Shown here piece after piece: positions 50,251 to 60,076 of a DNA stretch of 64,000 nucleotides. The stretch is from Halorubrum aquaticum (lineage in GTDB: Archaea; Halobacteriota; Halobacteria; Halobacteriales; Haloferacaceae): the NCBI RefSeq assembly GCF_900113615.1, contig NZ_FOPZ01000004.1, forward strand, positions 161,327 through 225,326, written 5' to 3'. The position numbers and the translations under genes were made by a program. Every line of letters starts with the position of its first letter. Within the stretch, counting starts at the first letter, position 1. Under the pieces are notes generated by a model. The model ran no database searches and had not been told where the DNA came from. It saw only the letters and a program-made list of their open reading frames with translations.

Positions 50251-50589
50251 TCACTCGAGCTCGGCTCGAACCGACTCGATCCGTGTTTCCAGAGTTGGAA
50301 GTTCTTCCTCGATCGTCGCCCAGACGATCCCCAGTTCGACGGTTGCGTATCCGTGGATCAGTTTATCTCGCATACCGGCCATCTCCGACCAGGGCACAGT
50401 ACTGTACTCGTGGCGGATATCGTCGGGAACGTTCTTCGCTGCTTCACCGATCACCTCGAAGTTTCGAAGGACAGCGTCGATCGTCTTTTCGTCTTCAATG
50501 AACGCTTCGTAGTCCATCCCGTTCGTGAATCGGCGGATCTTTTCGACGGCGTCGAGAATGTCATCGAGATAGTCCACCACCTCCCTCAT
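50251..50589 (-). CDS. HepT-type HEPN toxin (DUF86)
   Basis: 112 residues. YLDDILDAVEKIRRFTNGMD, TIDAVLRNFEVIGEAAKNVP and MAGMRDKLIHGYATVELGIV carry the Rx4HxY RNase motif (RDKLIHGY). Complete. The start overlaps the end of the MntA gene by 4 bp. Shorter and of a different subfamily than the HepT at 43636. Inserted between the glycan genes RmlA-like and the FAD enzyme, convergent with the former. Confidence 0.9.
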   Translation of the reverse strand: MREVVDYLDDILDAVEKIRRFTNGMDYEAFIEDEKTIDAVLRNFEVIGEAAKNVPDDIRHEYSTVPWSEMAGMRDKLIHGYATVELGIVWATIEEELPTLETRIESVRAELE

Positions 50590-50879
50590 ACGTAGACCAA
50601 GTCGTCAGTGACGCGAGCTTCGATCCGCGGCTTCAGCGAGTCTTTCGTCACGAGATCGACCTCGACGCCGAGTTCATCCGTTAGTTCGTTCTCCAACCGA
50701 ACGAGATCGAACAGAGTCACCGGCTGATCGAACGCGACGAGCACGTCGAGGTCGCTATCGGGCCGTTGTTCGCCGCGCGCATACGAGCCGAAGATCCCCA
50801 GTTCGCTGATCGGATACTCTCGCTTGAGCTGCGGCTTGAGTTGTGCGAGCCGCGCGGGGAAATCCTCGGTCGAGGGCAT
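50586..50879 (-). CDS. MntA-type minimal nucleotidyltransferase (antitoxin)
   Basis: 97 residues from MPSTEDFPARLAQLKPQLKR at 50879. LGIFGSYARGEQRPDSDLDV and LVAFDQPVTLFDLVRLENEL give the GSxxRG...SDLD site; LGVEVDLVTKDSLKPRIEAR contains the third Asp. The family AMPylates the HEPN partner Tyr. Operon of two genes, antitoxin first, 4-bp overlap. Normal length; AT-rich TAATTATATTAC lies just upstream for the promoter. Confidence 0.9.
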   Translation of the reverse strand: MPSTEDFPARLAQLKPQLKREYPISELGIFGSYARGEQRPDSDLDVLVAFDQPVTLFDLVRLENELTDELGVEVDLVTKDSLKPRIEARVTDDLVYV

Positions 50880-51058
50880 GATACCCACTACGACGCGCTA
50901 GCTAATTATATTACGGACGTTCGAGGAGCTCCCTGCCCTTCACGCTCGTCGATGAATAACGTCGTCAACGGCCAACGGGAGGATGCCCGAGGAGTACCGA
51001 GCTAGTCCGACTTCCGGGACCCGAACTCCCTTGTGAGCTGCGTCCGATTCCCCGCAGC

Positions 51059-52198
51059 ATGTACGACGCGGTCGTGGTCGGTGGAGGTATCGTCGGCTCC
51101 TCGGTCGGGTACCACCTGGCCCGTTCGGGGGTCGAGACGCTGCTCGTGGACCGGCGTGACGCGGGACGGGCGACGAGCGCCGGCGCGGGCATCGTCTCGC
51201 CGGGAACGAGCAGCCGCACCGCCGACGACGACTGGTTCGCGTTCGCGACCGACGCCGTCGACTACTACCCCGAACTGGTCGATCGGCTCGAGGCGGACGG
51301 CGTCGACGACACGAGCTACAGCCGCGTGGGGCTTCTCGCCGCCGCGATCGACGACGACGAACTCGCCCCCTACGACGAGGCGATGGGCCGGGTCGAGAAC
51401 CGCCGTGAACGACTTCCCGATATCGAGGCGATCGATCCCGCAACCGCGACGGAACGCGTCCCGGCGCTCGCGGAGCCGCAACGCGCGTTCGTCGCCCCCG
51501 ACGCTGCGCGGGTGAACGGCCAAGTCTTCGCGGGCGCGCTTCGGGAGGCGGGGCGAACCCACGGCCTCGAAATCGCCGAACGCGACGTGACGGCGATCCG
51601 GACCGCCGAGGGCCACGAAACTCGAGACGCCCGCGTGACCGGCGTCGAGACCGCGGACGGCTCCCGGATCGACGCCGAACGGGTCGTCGTCGCCGGCGGG
51701 GCGTGGTCGCCCGCGTTCGGCGACGACCTGGGCGTCGAGATTCCCGTAGAACCGAAGCGTGGACAGATCGTCCACCTCGACCTGCCGGACGCAGATACGG
51801 GCTCGTGGCCGGTTCTGAAGGGGTTCCGGCATCACTACATCGTCCCGTGGCCGGACGGCCGCCTCGTCGCAGGCGCGACCCGCGAGGCCGGCGTCGGGTT
51901 CGATCCGCGGATCACGGCCGGCGGCCTCCGGGAGGTGCTCGACGAGGCGCTCCGGGTCGCCCCCGGACTGGCCGACGCGACCGTCATCGAACAACGAGTC
52001 GGACTCCGCCCCGTCTGCGCCGACGGGGTTCCCGTCCTCGGTAGCGTCCCCGACGTCGAGGGCGCACACCTCGCGACCGGCCACGGGGCGACCGGCCTCA
52101 CCCTCGGCCCCTACAGCGGAAAGCTCGTCGCCGACCGGATCACCGACGATCGGGAGATTCCCGACCGGGTCTCGGTGAGGCGGTTCCAAGACCCGTGA
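51059..52198 (+). CDS. FAD-dependent amino acid oxidase-like oxidoreductase (DAO family)
   Basis: 379 residues. YDAVVVGGGIVGSSVGYHLA is the dinucleotide-binding start, followed by VDRRDAGRATSAGAGIVSPG, then VVVAGGAWSPAFGDDLGVEI, PVEPKRGQIVHLDL and near the end VGLRPVCADGVPVLGSVPDV, GAHLATGHGATGLTLGPYSG for the flavin site. Oxidises D-amino acids, glycine or sarcosine-like substrates; the substrate is not determined. Ends 27 bases from the convergent HyuB gene; together with HyuAB it may form a small amide/amino acid catabolic set inserted into the glycan region. Confidence 0.85.
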   Translation: MYDAVVVGGGIVGSSVGYHLARSGVETLLVDRRDAGRATSAGAGIVSPGTSSRTADDDWFAFATDAVDYYPELVDRLEADGVDDTSYSRVGLLAAAIDDDELAPYDEAMGRVENRRERLPDIEAIDPATATERVPALAEPQRAFVAPDAARVNGQVFAGALREAGRTHGLEIAERDVTAIRTAEGHETRDARVTGVETADGSRIDAERVVVAGGAWSPAFGDDLGVEIPVEPKRGQIVHLDLPDADTGSWPVLKGFRHHYIVPWPDGRLVAGATREAGVGFDPRITAGGLREVLDEALRVAPGLADATVIEQRVGLRPVCADGVPVLGSVPDVEGAHLATGHGATGLTLGPYSGKLVADRITDDREIPDRVSVRRFQDP

Positions 52199-52225
52199 AA
52201 CAGTGGCGGTCCACTCGCGCCGTCG

Positions 52226-53890
52226 TCACCGGTCCTCGACCTTCCCGTCGCGCCGGTCGCCTTCTCTCGCCGCGGGGTCGCGTTTGGCAGGATCGCCGTG
52301 TCCGCCGCCGCCGGGCGTCCGGATCGAGACGGTCGTCCCGGCTGCGACGTCGATCGAAGCCTTCGCGGGGACCGGCTCGCCGTCGACGAGGTTCTCCCCC
52401 ATTGCGCCGTCCTCGCCGCCGTCGAGTCCGGCGGGAGCCGTCCGCCGGCGCTCGGTCAGAAGCGACACGGTTGCGTCGGTCTCGACGGTGACGGTCCGCT
52501 CGAGGCCCAGTCCGCCGCGGTGGCGGCCGTCGCCGCCGCTTCCGGGGCGCAGCGCATACCGCTCGACGCGGAGCGGGTACTCGACCTCCATCGCCTCGGC
52601 GGGCGTGTTGAGCGTGTTGGTCATCCCGACCTGGACGCCGTCCATGCCATCCTTTTCGGGGCGGGCTCCGAACCCGCCGCCGATCGTCTCGTAGTAGGTG
52701 AACTCCCCGCTCCTGTTGCCGATGATGAGGTTGTTCATCGTCCCCTGGCCGCCGGCGGGGACCACCTCAGGGATCGCCGGGGCGAGGGCTGCGAGCGTGA
52801 CGTCGGTGACGCGCTGGCTCGTCTCGACGTTGCCGCCGACGACCGCCGCGGGCGGGTTCGGGTCGAGAAGCGACCCGTTCGGAGCCGAGACCGATACCGG
52901 CTCGTAACAGCCGTGGTTCGGCGGGATCTCGGGGTCGGTGACCGCGCGAACGACGAAGTAGACCGCGCTCTTGGCCACCGATAGCGGCGCGTTCAGGTTG
53001 CCCGCCACCTGCTCTGCGGTCCCGGCGAAGTCGACGGCGAGTGAGGGGCCGTCGATCGTGACGGTTGCCTTGATCGACACGTCCTCGTCGGTCACGCCGT
53101 CGCCCTCGAGGACGTCTTGTGCCCGATACGTGCCGTCCGGGAGATCAGCGAGCTCGGCCTCGACGCGCTCGCGGGAGTACTCGATGACGGCGTCGAACGC
53201 ATCGAGTAGGGTCGCGCCGTGCTCGTCGAGCAGCTCGCCGATCCGTTCCTCTGCGCGCGCGTTCGCGGCGCGTTGTGCGCGGAGGTCGGCCTCACGCTCG
53301 TCCGGCGTCCGGACGTTCGCCCGAATCAGGTCGTGGACCGCCTCGTTGGGCTCGCCGCCGTCGACGAGCCTGACCGCGGGCAGTCGGAGCCCTTCCTCGT
53401 AGATCTCACGGGCACCCGGCGGCATGCTCCCCGGCGCGCTACCGCCCACGTCGGCGTGGTGCGCCCGCGACACGGCGAAGCCGAGCACCTCGTCGCGGGG
53501 CGCGATCGTCGACACCAGCGTGATGTCCGGCAGGTGCGTCCCGCCCGTGAACGGGTCGTTGACGATGAAGACGTCGCCCGGCTTCGGGTCCTTCTCGAGG
53601 ACCGTCTCGACCGCGTCCGGCATCGCGCCGAGGTGAACCGGGATGTGTTCGGCCTGCGCGACCATCCGCCCCGACGCGTCGAAGAGCGCGGTCGAGCAGT
53701 CCTGGCGCTCCTTGATGTTCGGCGAGTACGCCCCGCGGATGAGCACGTGGCCCATCTCGGTGGCGACGCTCTCGAGCTGGTTCCGGAGGATCTCAAGGGT
53801 CACGGGGTCCATGCCGTCGTCTCCTCCGCGCTCGTCGTTCGCTTCGTTCCCGTCGTCCCCGCCGTCCGTCATCTCTGATTCGTCGTTCAT
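52226..53890 (-). CDS. hyuB: Hydantoinase B/oxoprolinase family protein
   Basis: 554 residues. [40 protein letters not shown] and [20 protein letters not shown] are the conserved start of Hyu[21 protein letters not shown] and [20 protein letters not shown] hold the metal-binding His and Asp; the end has [20 protein letters not shown] and the [12 protein letters not shown] tail. With HyuA it forms an ATP-dependent hydrolase for hydantoins or 5-oxoproline. The HyuA gene, upstream, overlaps it by 4 bp. Acidic N-terminal extension of about 25 residues as usual in halophiles. Confidence 0.93.
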   Translation of the reverse strand: MNDESEMTDGGDDGNEANDERGGDDGMDPVTLEILRNQLESVATEMGHVLIRGAYSPNIKERQDCSTALFDASGRMVAQAEHIPVHLGAMPDAVETVLEKDPKPGDVFIVNDPFTGGTHLPDITLVSTIAPRDEVLGFAVSRAHHADVGGSAPGSMPPGAREIYEEGLRLPAVRLVDGGEPNEAVHDLIRANVRTPDEREADLRAQRAANARAEERIGELLDEHGATLLDAFDAVIEYSRERVEAELADLPDGTYRAQDVLEGDGVTDEDVSIKATVTIDGPSLAVDFAGTAEQVAGNLNAPLSVAKSAVYFVVRAVTDPEIPPNHGCYEPVSVSAPNGSLLDPNPPAAVVGGNVETSQRVTDVTLAALAPAIPEVVPAGGQGTMNNLIIGNRSGEFTYYETIGGGFGARPEKDGMDGVQVGMTNTLNTPAEAMEVEYPLRVERYALRPGSGGDGRHRGGLGLERTVTVETDATVSLLTERRRTAPAGLDGGEDGAMGENLVDGEPVPAKASIDVAAGTTVSIRTPGGGGHGDPAKRDPAAREGDRRDGKVEDR

Positions 53891-55914
53891 TCCTCACGCA
53901 CCTCCGCTATCAGCGCGCCGTCCCCGCGAACCCGCACGTCCCAGCCCGGCGGGACGACGATCGTACTCTCGTCCCCCTCGATTATCGCCGGACCCGCCAC
54001 GGCCGACGTCTCGTCCTCGATCCCGTCACCCGGCGACAGCCGGTCCCGGGCGTAGACGGTCGTCTCATGGACGCCGTCGGCGAACGCCGCCTCGCGGGAC
54101 CCCTTCACCGGATCGCCGGCGGCGGCGTACTCGAGCGGCGGCGCACTCCGGGGGACGGTGGCCGTCACGCGACAGTTCACGAGCTCGACCGGCTCGTCAG
54201 CGCGGTAGCCGTAGGCGGACTCGTGGGCCGCCGCGAACCGCTCGCCGGCCGCCGCGGGGTCGAAGGGACGCTCCACGTCGATGGTGAGCTCGAAGCTCTG
54301 TCCGGCATACCTGAGGTCCGCGGCGTGACGCACGGTCGCCGCGTCGCGGTCACTCACCTCGCCCAGTAGTTCCTCCGAGAGCTCCGCGTACACCTCCTCG
54401 ATCGTGTCAGGGTCGACAGCCGAGAGTTGACGCTGGCGGGTTCGGACCGCATCGCGCTTCTCATCAGCCGCGAGCAGACCGTACGCCGAGAGAACGCCGG
54501 AGGCGCGCGGGACCACGACCCGATCGATGTCGAGGCCGTCCGCGATCGCGACCGCGTGCATCGGCCCCGCGCCACCGAACGCGACGAGGCCGAACCGTCG
54601 CGGGTCGTACCCCCGCTCGACGGTCACCGAGCGGATCGCCCGGGTCATGTTCGCGTTCGCGACGCGGTGGACGCCGCGGGCGGCCGCGAGCGGGCCGTCC
54701 ATGCCCGCCTCCTCGGCCAACTCGGCGAGGGCGTCGTGGGCCGCCTCTTCATCGAGTGACAGCTCGCCGCCGAGGCTGGTGCTCGCGCCGATGTAGCCCA
54801 ACACGAGGTTCGCGTCCGTCACGGTCGGCTCCGTGCCGCCCGTCCCGTAACAGGCGGGACCGGGGTCGGCCCCGGCCGAGCGCGGCCCGATCCGGAGCGC
54901 GCCGCCGGCGTCGACCCAGGCGATCGACCCGCCGCCTGCGCCGACGGTCTCGACGTCGACCATCGGCGTCCGGATCGGTCGGTCGGCGATCGCTCCCTCG
55001 GTCGTCCGGGCGACCTCGCCGTTGCGGACGAGGCTCACGTCACTCGAGGTCCCGCCCATGTCGAAGGTGACGAGGCCAGCGGATCCGATACCGTCGTCTC
55101 TACCCGCCATCGCGCTCGCGCCCACGACGCCCGCAGCGGGCCCCGAGAGGACGGTCCGCACGGCGTTACGCCTGACGGTGTCGGCGTCGGTGATCCCCCC
55201 GTTCGCCTGCATGATCCGCGGCTGGGGGATCCCGCGGTCGCGTGCGCGCTCCGTGAGCCCGCCCACGTAGCGGTCGATCGCCGGTCGCACGTAGGCGTCG
55301 ACGACCGTCGTCGACGTGCGCTCGTACTCGCGGAACTCGGCGAGCACCTCGTGGGAGGCCGACACCGGCACGTCGAGTTCCTCCCGAAGCACGTTCGCGA
55401 CACGCTCCTCGTTCTCGGGATGCGCGTAGGCGTGTAAAAGCGAGACTGCGACGGACTCGGCATCCGTCTCGCGTATCTCCGCGGCGAGCGCGCGCACCTC
55501 CTCGTCATCGACGGCGCGTTCGATCCCGTCGACGGTCGCCCGCTCGTCCACCTCGAACCGGCGGCGTCTCGGGACGAGCGGCGTCGGCTTCTCGGCGTCG
55601 AGGTCGTACAGCGACGGGCGGTCCTGCCGGCCGATCTCCAAGACGTCTCGGAACCCCTCGGTCGTGACGAGTGCGGTTCGCGCGCCGTCCCCCTCGAGAA
55701 GTGCGTTGACGGAGACGGTCATCGCGTGAGAGAACTCCGCGAGGCTCTCGGGGTCGATCCCGGCCGCCGTACAGGCCTTCTCGATCCCGGCCATCACCCC
55801 CTCGCTCTGGTTGTCGGTGCTCGGGACCTTCGCGGTCACGAGCTCGCCGTCGAGCGACAGCGCCACGTCGGTGAACGTGCCGCCGACGTCGACGCCGATC
55901 CGTCTCTCCTCCAT
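53887..55914 (-). CDS. hyuA: Hydantoinase A/oxoprolinase family protein
   Basis: 675 residues. RRIGVDVGGTFTDVALSLDG at the N-terminus is the ATP-binding DxGGTxTD; later LVTFDMGGTSSDVSLVRNGE, TVGAGGGSIAWVDAGGALRI and GPRSAGADPGPACYGTGGTE, LVAFGGAGPMHAVAIADGLD are the ASKHA-fold blocks typical of HyuA. Provides the ATP-dependent activation half of the HyuAB enzyme. First gene of the leftward operon, 4 bp before HyuB. No regulation is visible from sequence. Full length with no decay; host-like GC. Confidence 0.94.
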   Translation of the reverse strand: MEERRIGVDVGGTFTDVALSLDGELVTAKVPSTDNQSEGVMAGIEKACTAAGIDPESLAEFSHAMTVSVNALLEGDGARTALVTTEGFRDVLEIGRQDRPSLYDLDAEKPTPLVPRRRRFEVDERATVDGIERAVDDEEVRALAAEIRETDAESVAVSLLHAYAHPENEERVANVLREELDVPVSASHEVLAEFREYERTSTTVVDAYVRPAIDRYVGGLTERARDRGIPQPRIMQANGGITDADTVRRNAVRTVLSGPAAGVVGASAMAGRDDGIGSAGLVTFDMGGTSSDVSLVRNGEVARTTEGAIADRPIRTPMVDVETVGAGGGSIAWVDAGGALRIGPRSAGADPGPACYGTGGTEPTVTDANLVLGYIGASTSLGGELSLDEEAAHDALAELAEEAGMDGPLAAARGVHRVANANMTRAIRSVTVERGYDPRRFGLVAFGGAGPMHAVAIADGLDIDRVVVPRASGVLSAYGLLAADEKRDAVRTRQRQLSAVDPDTIEEVYAELSEELLGEVSDRDAATVRHAADLRYAGQSFELTIDVERPFDPAAAGERFAAAHESAYGYRADEPVELVNCRVTATVPRSAPPLEYAAAGDPVKGSREAAFADGVHETTVYARDRLSPGDGIEDETSAVAGPAIIEGDESTIVVPPGWDVRVRGDGALIAEVREE

Positions 55915-56192
55915 CTATACCACCCCGGCAGCGCGGCCGGCCGTCGCTCCCGGGCTCGCGGCGTTATATCGTGTGTGTACCATGTCGATCGCGTCGAGGT
56001 CTACCGGCACGTTCCGCCAGCGGGACAAAAACCCTGTCGAGGGCGACACCCGGCTTGACGACCGATCCCTCGGAGAACGAACGATCGGATCGTGTCCGAG
56101 ACGGATGCTACCACGGAGATCGTTCGAATCAGGACTGTCACGAACCGAGACACAAAGTTAACGTGTCTCTACTCCGGATACTACTCCAGTAG

Positions 56193-57167
56193 ATGTCAGT
56201 TTTGATCACCGGCGGCGCGGGATTCATCGGCTCGCATCTCGTCGACCACCTCCTCGCCGAGACCGACGACCGGATCGTCGTCCTCGACGACTTCTCGACC
56301 GGCAGCGCGGCGAATCTCACACACCTCGAGACCGACCGGCTCGAGACGGTCGACGGTGACGTTCGGGATGATTCCCTCGTCGCCGACCTCGTCGCCGATT
56401 CCGACGTCGTCTATCACCTCGCGGCCGCGGTCGGCGTGAAGACGATCGTCGAGCACCCGCTGGCTTCGATGCGCACGAACCTCAAGGGAACCGAAAACGT
56501 CCTCGAGGCGGCCGCGGAGGACGCCACTCCGACGTTCATCGCCTCCTCCTCGGAGGTGTACGGCAAGTCCGAGGCCGTTCCCTTCGCCGAGGACGACGAC
56601 CGAGTGTACGGCCCGACGACCGCCCCCCGGTGGGGATACGCAACCGCCAAGGCCGCCGACGAGTTCCTCGCGCTGGGACATCACGCGGAACACGACCTCC
56701 CCGTCGTCGTCGGACGCTACTTCAACATCGTCGGGCCCCGACAGTCGGGCCAGTACGGAATGGTGATCCCCACGTTCGTCGAGCAGGCCCTCGCCGGAGA
56801 GGACCTCACCGTCTACGGTGACGGGACCCAGACCCGGAGTTTCACCCACGTCGCCGAGGCTGTCTCGATCACACACGAACTCCTGACGACTCCGGACGCA
56901 CACGGCGAGGTGTTCAACGTCGGGGCACCGGGTCCGACTTCAATCAACGACCTCGCGACCAGAGTGATCGAACTCACGAACTCCGACTCTGGAGTCACTC
57001 ACGTCCCCTTTGCGGAGGCGTACAGCGAGGACTTCGAAGAGCCCGACGAACGGGAACCGGACGTCTCGAAGCTTCGGGACGTTCTGGGGCGGACGCCAAC
57101 GGTCGATCTCGACCGGATCCTGCGCGACGTGATCGACGAACGGGCGGACGAGGTGCCCGCACGATGA
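56193..57167 (+). CDS. NAD-dependent nucleotide-sugar epimerase/decarboxylase-like SDR
   Basis: 324 residues. VLITGGAGFIGSHLVDHLLA, VVYHLAAAVGVKTIVEHPLA, IASSSEVYGKSEAVPFAEDD, then RWGYATAKAADEFLALGHHA with the YxxxK, and GRYFNIVGPRQSGQYGMVIP. The end DEREPDVSKLRDVLGRTPTV is the substrate-binding tail seen in UDP-glucuronate decarboxylase- or GalE-type enzymes. Overlaps the WbpA-like dehydrogenase gene by 4 bp, so it acts on the same sugar, perhaps C4 epimerisation of a UDP-uronate. AAAGTTAAC about 35 bases ahead of the start may be the TATA box. Confidence 0.85.
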   Translation: MSVLITGGAGFIGSHLVDHLLAETDDRIVVLDDFSTGSAANLTHLETDRLETVDGDVRDDSLVADLVADSDVVYHLAAAVGVKTIVEHPLASMRTNLKGTENVLEAAAEDATPTFIASSSEVYGKSEAVPFAEDDDRVYGPTTAPRWGYATAKAADEFLALGHHAEHDLPVVVGRYFNIVGPRQSGQYGMVIPTFVEQALAGEDLTVYGDGTQTRSFTHVAEAVSITHELLTTPDAHGEVFNVGAPGPTSINDLATRVIELTNSDSGVTHVPFAEAYSEDFEEPDEREPDVSKLRDVLGRTPTVDLDRILRDVIDERADEVPAR

Positions 57168-58486
57168 CCGGCGTCGAAGGCCGTTTCGCGGAACGTGACG
57201 CGAGGATCGGCGTGATCGGCCTCGGATACGTCGGCCTTCCGTTGAGCCTCGCCTTCGTCGATGCGGGCTTCGAGGTTCGGGGCTTCGATATCGACGAGGA
57301 ACGCGTCCAACGACTCCGGACGGCGGACAGTTACGTCGACGACGTGAGCGGTGCCGACCTCGAAGTGGGTCTCGAGGCAGGGTTCACCCCGGGGTCGGAT
57401 CCCGAGACCGTCGCCGACTGTGACGCGTACGTTCTCGCGGTTCCGACCGGCGTCGTCGACGGGGAGCCCATGATGGGGGCTGTCGAAGCTGCCGCGGGAA
57501 CCGTCGCGGAGCAGGCCGGCGAGCGCGAGACGCTGGTCGTCGTCTCCAGTACCGTCTACCCGGGTGCCACGAGCGAAGTTATCGATCCGGTCGTCTCGGC
57601 CGACCGTCCCGCGGGGTCGACCCTGTTCGCGATGGTCCCCGAACGACTCAATCCCGGGGGCGGTCACGAGATATCGGAGATCCCGCTCGTGGTGGGTGCG
57701 GACGATCCGACCGCACGGGACGCGGCGGCGACGCTCTTCGAGGCCATCACCGAGACGATTCCGGTGGACGCCACGGAGACGGCCGAGCTCTCGAAGACTC
57801 TCGAGAACACCTACCGGATGGTGAACATCGCGCTCGTCAATCAGCTCGTCGCGCTCGCCGAGCGGCTCGACGCCGACGTGTGGGAGGCGATCGAGGCCGC
57901 CGGCACCAAGCCGTTCGGCTTCCAGGCGTTCGAACCTGGACCGGGCGTCGGCGGCCACTGTATCCCGATCGACCCGCAGTTTCTCACCTGGCGGGCCGGC
58001 GAACTCGGGACGGAACTCCCATTCATCGAGCACGCACACGAGGTGAACGAGGAGATGCCCGATCGCGTCGTCGAGGGCGTGACCACCGCGCTCGAGGCAC
58101 GCGGCGTCCCGCTCGAGGACGCCTCGGTGCTCGCGTTCGGTGCGGCGTACAAGCCCAACGTCGGTGACCCGAGACACGCACCCGCCATCGACGTGTTCGA
58201 GGACCTCCGCCGATACGCCGACGTGACCCTCGTCGATCCGCACGTCGACCCCCAGGAAGCGGAGCTTCCGATCGTGGAGTCGGTGAGCGACGACGCGCTC
58301 GAATCGGCCGACGCAGTCGTCCTCCTCGTGGACCACGACGCGTTCGATCTCGATCGGATCGGAACGAAAGCGACGTTCGTGTACGACGCGAAGAACGCGA
58401 TGCCGCGAGACGCCGGTGCGACCGTGGTGACGCTCGGACAAGCGGCCACTCGTACCGACGACCCGATCGAAGCGCCAACACGCTGA
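57164..58486 (+). CDS. UDP-N-acetyl-hexosamine 6-dehydrogenase-like (WbpA/WecC group)
   Basis: 440 residues. ARIGVIGLGYVGLPLSLAFV, VLAVPTGVVDGEPMMGAVEA, VVVSSTVYPGATSEVIDPVV, VPERLNPGGGHEISEIPLVV, AELSKTLENTYRMVNIALVN, GPGVGGHCIPIDPQFLTWRA with the catalytic Cys, and FGAAYKPNVGDPRHAPAIDV. The VGGHCIPIDP form is characteristic of enzymes oxidising UDP-GlcNAc or UDP-ManNAc, unlike the [10 protein letters not shown] of the AglM-like enzyme at 47232. The window therefore encodes two different UDP-uronate routes. Coupled to the epimerase by 4 bp. Confidence 0.9.
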   Translation: MTGVEGRFAERDARIGVIGLGYVGLPLSLAFVDAGFEVRGFDIDEERVQRLRTADSYVDDVSGADLEVGLEAGFTPGSDPETVADCDAYVLAVPTGVVDGEPMMGAVEAAAGTVAEQAGERETLVVVSSTVYPGATSEVIDPVVSADRPAGSTLFAMVPERLNPGGGHEISEIPLVVGADDPTARDAAATLFEAITETIPVDATETAELSKTLENTYRMVNIALVNQLVALAERLDADVWEAIEAAGTKPFGFQAFEPGPGVGGHCIPIDPQFLTWRAGELGTELPFIEHAHEVNEEMPDRVVEGVTTALEARGVPLEDASVLAFGAAYKPNVGDPRHAPAIDVFEDLRRYADVTLVDPHVDPQEAELPIVESVSDDALESADAVVLLVDHDAFDLDRIGTKATFVYDAKNAMPRDAGATVVTLGQAATRTDDPIEAPTR

Positions 58487-58558
58487 TCATCACCGGTGGC
58501 AACGTCGCTGACGCGACGAAATCAACGAGTGTGTCGAGATCGGAATTGGCTGGTAGTG

Positions 58559-60046
58559 TCAGTCCGACCGGTCGTCTCCAAGCGCCATCACGTCACGGGC
58601 GACCTGCCAGAGCTGCCGTACCACGATCTTTAGATCGAACCAGAACGACTGCTTCCGAATGTACTCGACATCGTAATCGATCTTCAACGACGGTTCTTGA
58701 CTCGTCGCGTCGTGGATCTGGGCGAGCCCCGTGAGTCCGGGCTTCACAAACCACCGACGTTTCCACGTCGCCGCTTCGTCCTCGAATCCGGCCTCGAGGT
58801 CAGTTTGGGCGGGACGTGGACCGACGACGCTCATGTCGCCGACGAGGATCGACCACAGCTGCGGGATCTCATCGAGGTGGGTGGTTCGGAGGAGATCGCC
58901 CAACGGGGTTCGCCGGTCGTCGTCAAAGACAGTGCCGACCTCCCCCTCCGGCTCCGGCTTCAGCGTCCGGAACTTGTGGACCGTGAACGTGTCTCCGAAC
59001 CGGTATGTCCGGCTCTGCGAGAAGAGGATCGGTCCGTGTCCCTCGAGTTTGATCGCGAGCGCGATGAGGACGATAACGGGAGCGAGGACGAGGAGTGCGG
59101 TTCCCGCAAAGGCGACATCGAACAGTCGCTTGAACAGCCGATCCTGTGCGTCCCACGGTTCGAGGTCGATGCCGACTATCGGTCCGTCGTTTCCCGTCGA
59201 ATCGACGAGGAGGCTGTCAACGTGGTCGATATGCGTCTTAGTATCAATACCGTGTTCATAGCAGGTGTGTAACGCCCCGAAGAATTCGGCACGGTCGGCC
59301 TCCTCGAACGCGAGGATCGCCGAGTCGACGCTGTGTTCTTCGACCACGTCTTCGAAGCGAGAGAGTCCCCCGACGTATCCGTGCTCGAAGGCGACCGATC
59401 CGCCGTCCGCGATCGGTTCCTGCTCTGTAGGGTCATCGCCGGAGCGATACGGAGTCGGCGGGGCGACGTATCCAAGCATCGGTCCGTCGTACGCCTCCGC
59501 GATGCGCTCGATCCCGGCGGGATCGTCGCCGACGACGATCGGGCGTTCCCCACGTACCGACGAGGCGCGGGAGATGGCCATAAACAGTGCCGGGAGAGTA
59601 ATCGACAGGAACACTGCCGTGAGGATCACCGTCTGTCGCGGGAGCCGATGTGACCATTCGAAATATCCGAGCGTTGCCATCGCACACACCGCGAAGACGA
59701 CTCGCTTCTCGACGGAGAACACGACATCGAGAACGCGTCTCGGTTCGGGCCGGAACAGCGGAACGAACGACGCCACAACGATCGCCGTGGAGATGAAAAG
59801 CGCCCAAGAGAGACCACTTCCCTCTAAGACGACCGGATCAAGCCGGTTGACGATCGGCGTGTACGTCGTGAGTAGGAACTGAAACACGGGAAGGTTCGCG
59901 ACGTACACGGAGAGGTACGCGAGCGAAGTGACGCCGAGAACACTCGCCGTCCGGTATCGCCACCCGGTAAGCATCATAAAAAACACGTCGACCAGCGTAT
60001 ATAAATCACGCGTCTTCGTCGTGACCGTTCGAGGAAGATCACCCAC
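58559..60046 (-). CDS. Polyprenyl-phosphate sugar-phosphate transferase (Bac_transf)
   Basis: 495 residues. Four membrane helices in the first 160 residues (VTSLAYLSVYVANLPVFQFL, VFLSITLPALFMAISRASSV), a CoA-binding-like middle domain with GERPIVVGDDPAGIERIAEA, one more helix, AGTALLVLAPVIVLIALAIK, and the catalytic domain: HGPILFSQSRTYRFGDTFTV, KFRTLKPEPEGE, RTTHLDEIPQLWSILVGDMS, VVGPRPAQ and PGLTGLAQIHDATSQ. It starts lipid-linked glycan synthesis by transferring a sugar phosphate to dolichyl/polyprenyl phosphate at the membrane. Next to the STT3 gene, same strand, 30 bases apart. Confidence 0.92.
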   Translation of the reverse strand: MGDLPRTVTTKTRDLYTLVDVFFMMLTGWRYRTASVLGVTSLAYLSVYVANLPVFQFLLTTYTPIVNRLDPVVLEGSGLSWALFISTAIVVASFVPLFRPEPRRVLDVVFSVEKRVVFAVCAMATLGYFEWSHRLPRQTVILTAVFLSITLPALFMAISRASSVRGERPIVVGDDPAGIERIAEAYDGPMLGYVAPPTPYRSGDDPTEQEPIADGGSVAFEHGYVGGLSRFEDVVEEHSVDSAILAFEEADRAEFFGALHTCYEHGIDTKTHIDHVDSLLVDSTGNDGPIVGIDLEPWDAQDRLFKRLFDVAFAGTALLVLAPVIVLIALAIKLEGHGPILFSQSRTYRFGDTFTVHKFRTLKPEPEGEVGTVFDDDRRTPLGDLLRTTHLDEIPQLWSILVGDMSVVGPRPAQTDLEAGFEDEAATWKRRWFVKPGLTGLAQIHDATSQEPSLKIDYDVEYIRKQSFWFDLKIVVRQLWQVARDVMALGDDRSD

Positions 60047-60076
60047 AAACTGACGGATCCCGGCCGGTTGACGCTC

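Noticed and set aside
51002..52189. 395-residue open frame on the minus strand
   Set aside because: Antisense of the FAD oxidase; repetitive Arg/Asp/Val composition and no motif.
56999..58441. 480-residue open frame on the minus strand
   Set aside because: Antisense of the WbpA-like dehydrogenase, which has every family motif; the shadow has none.
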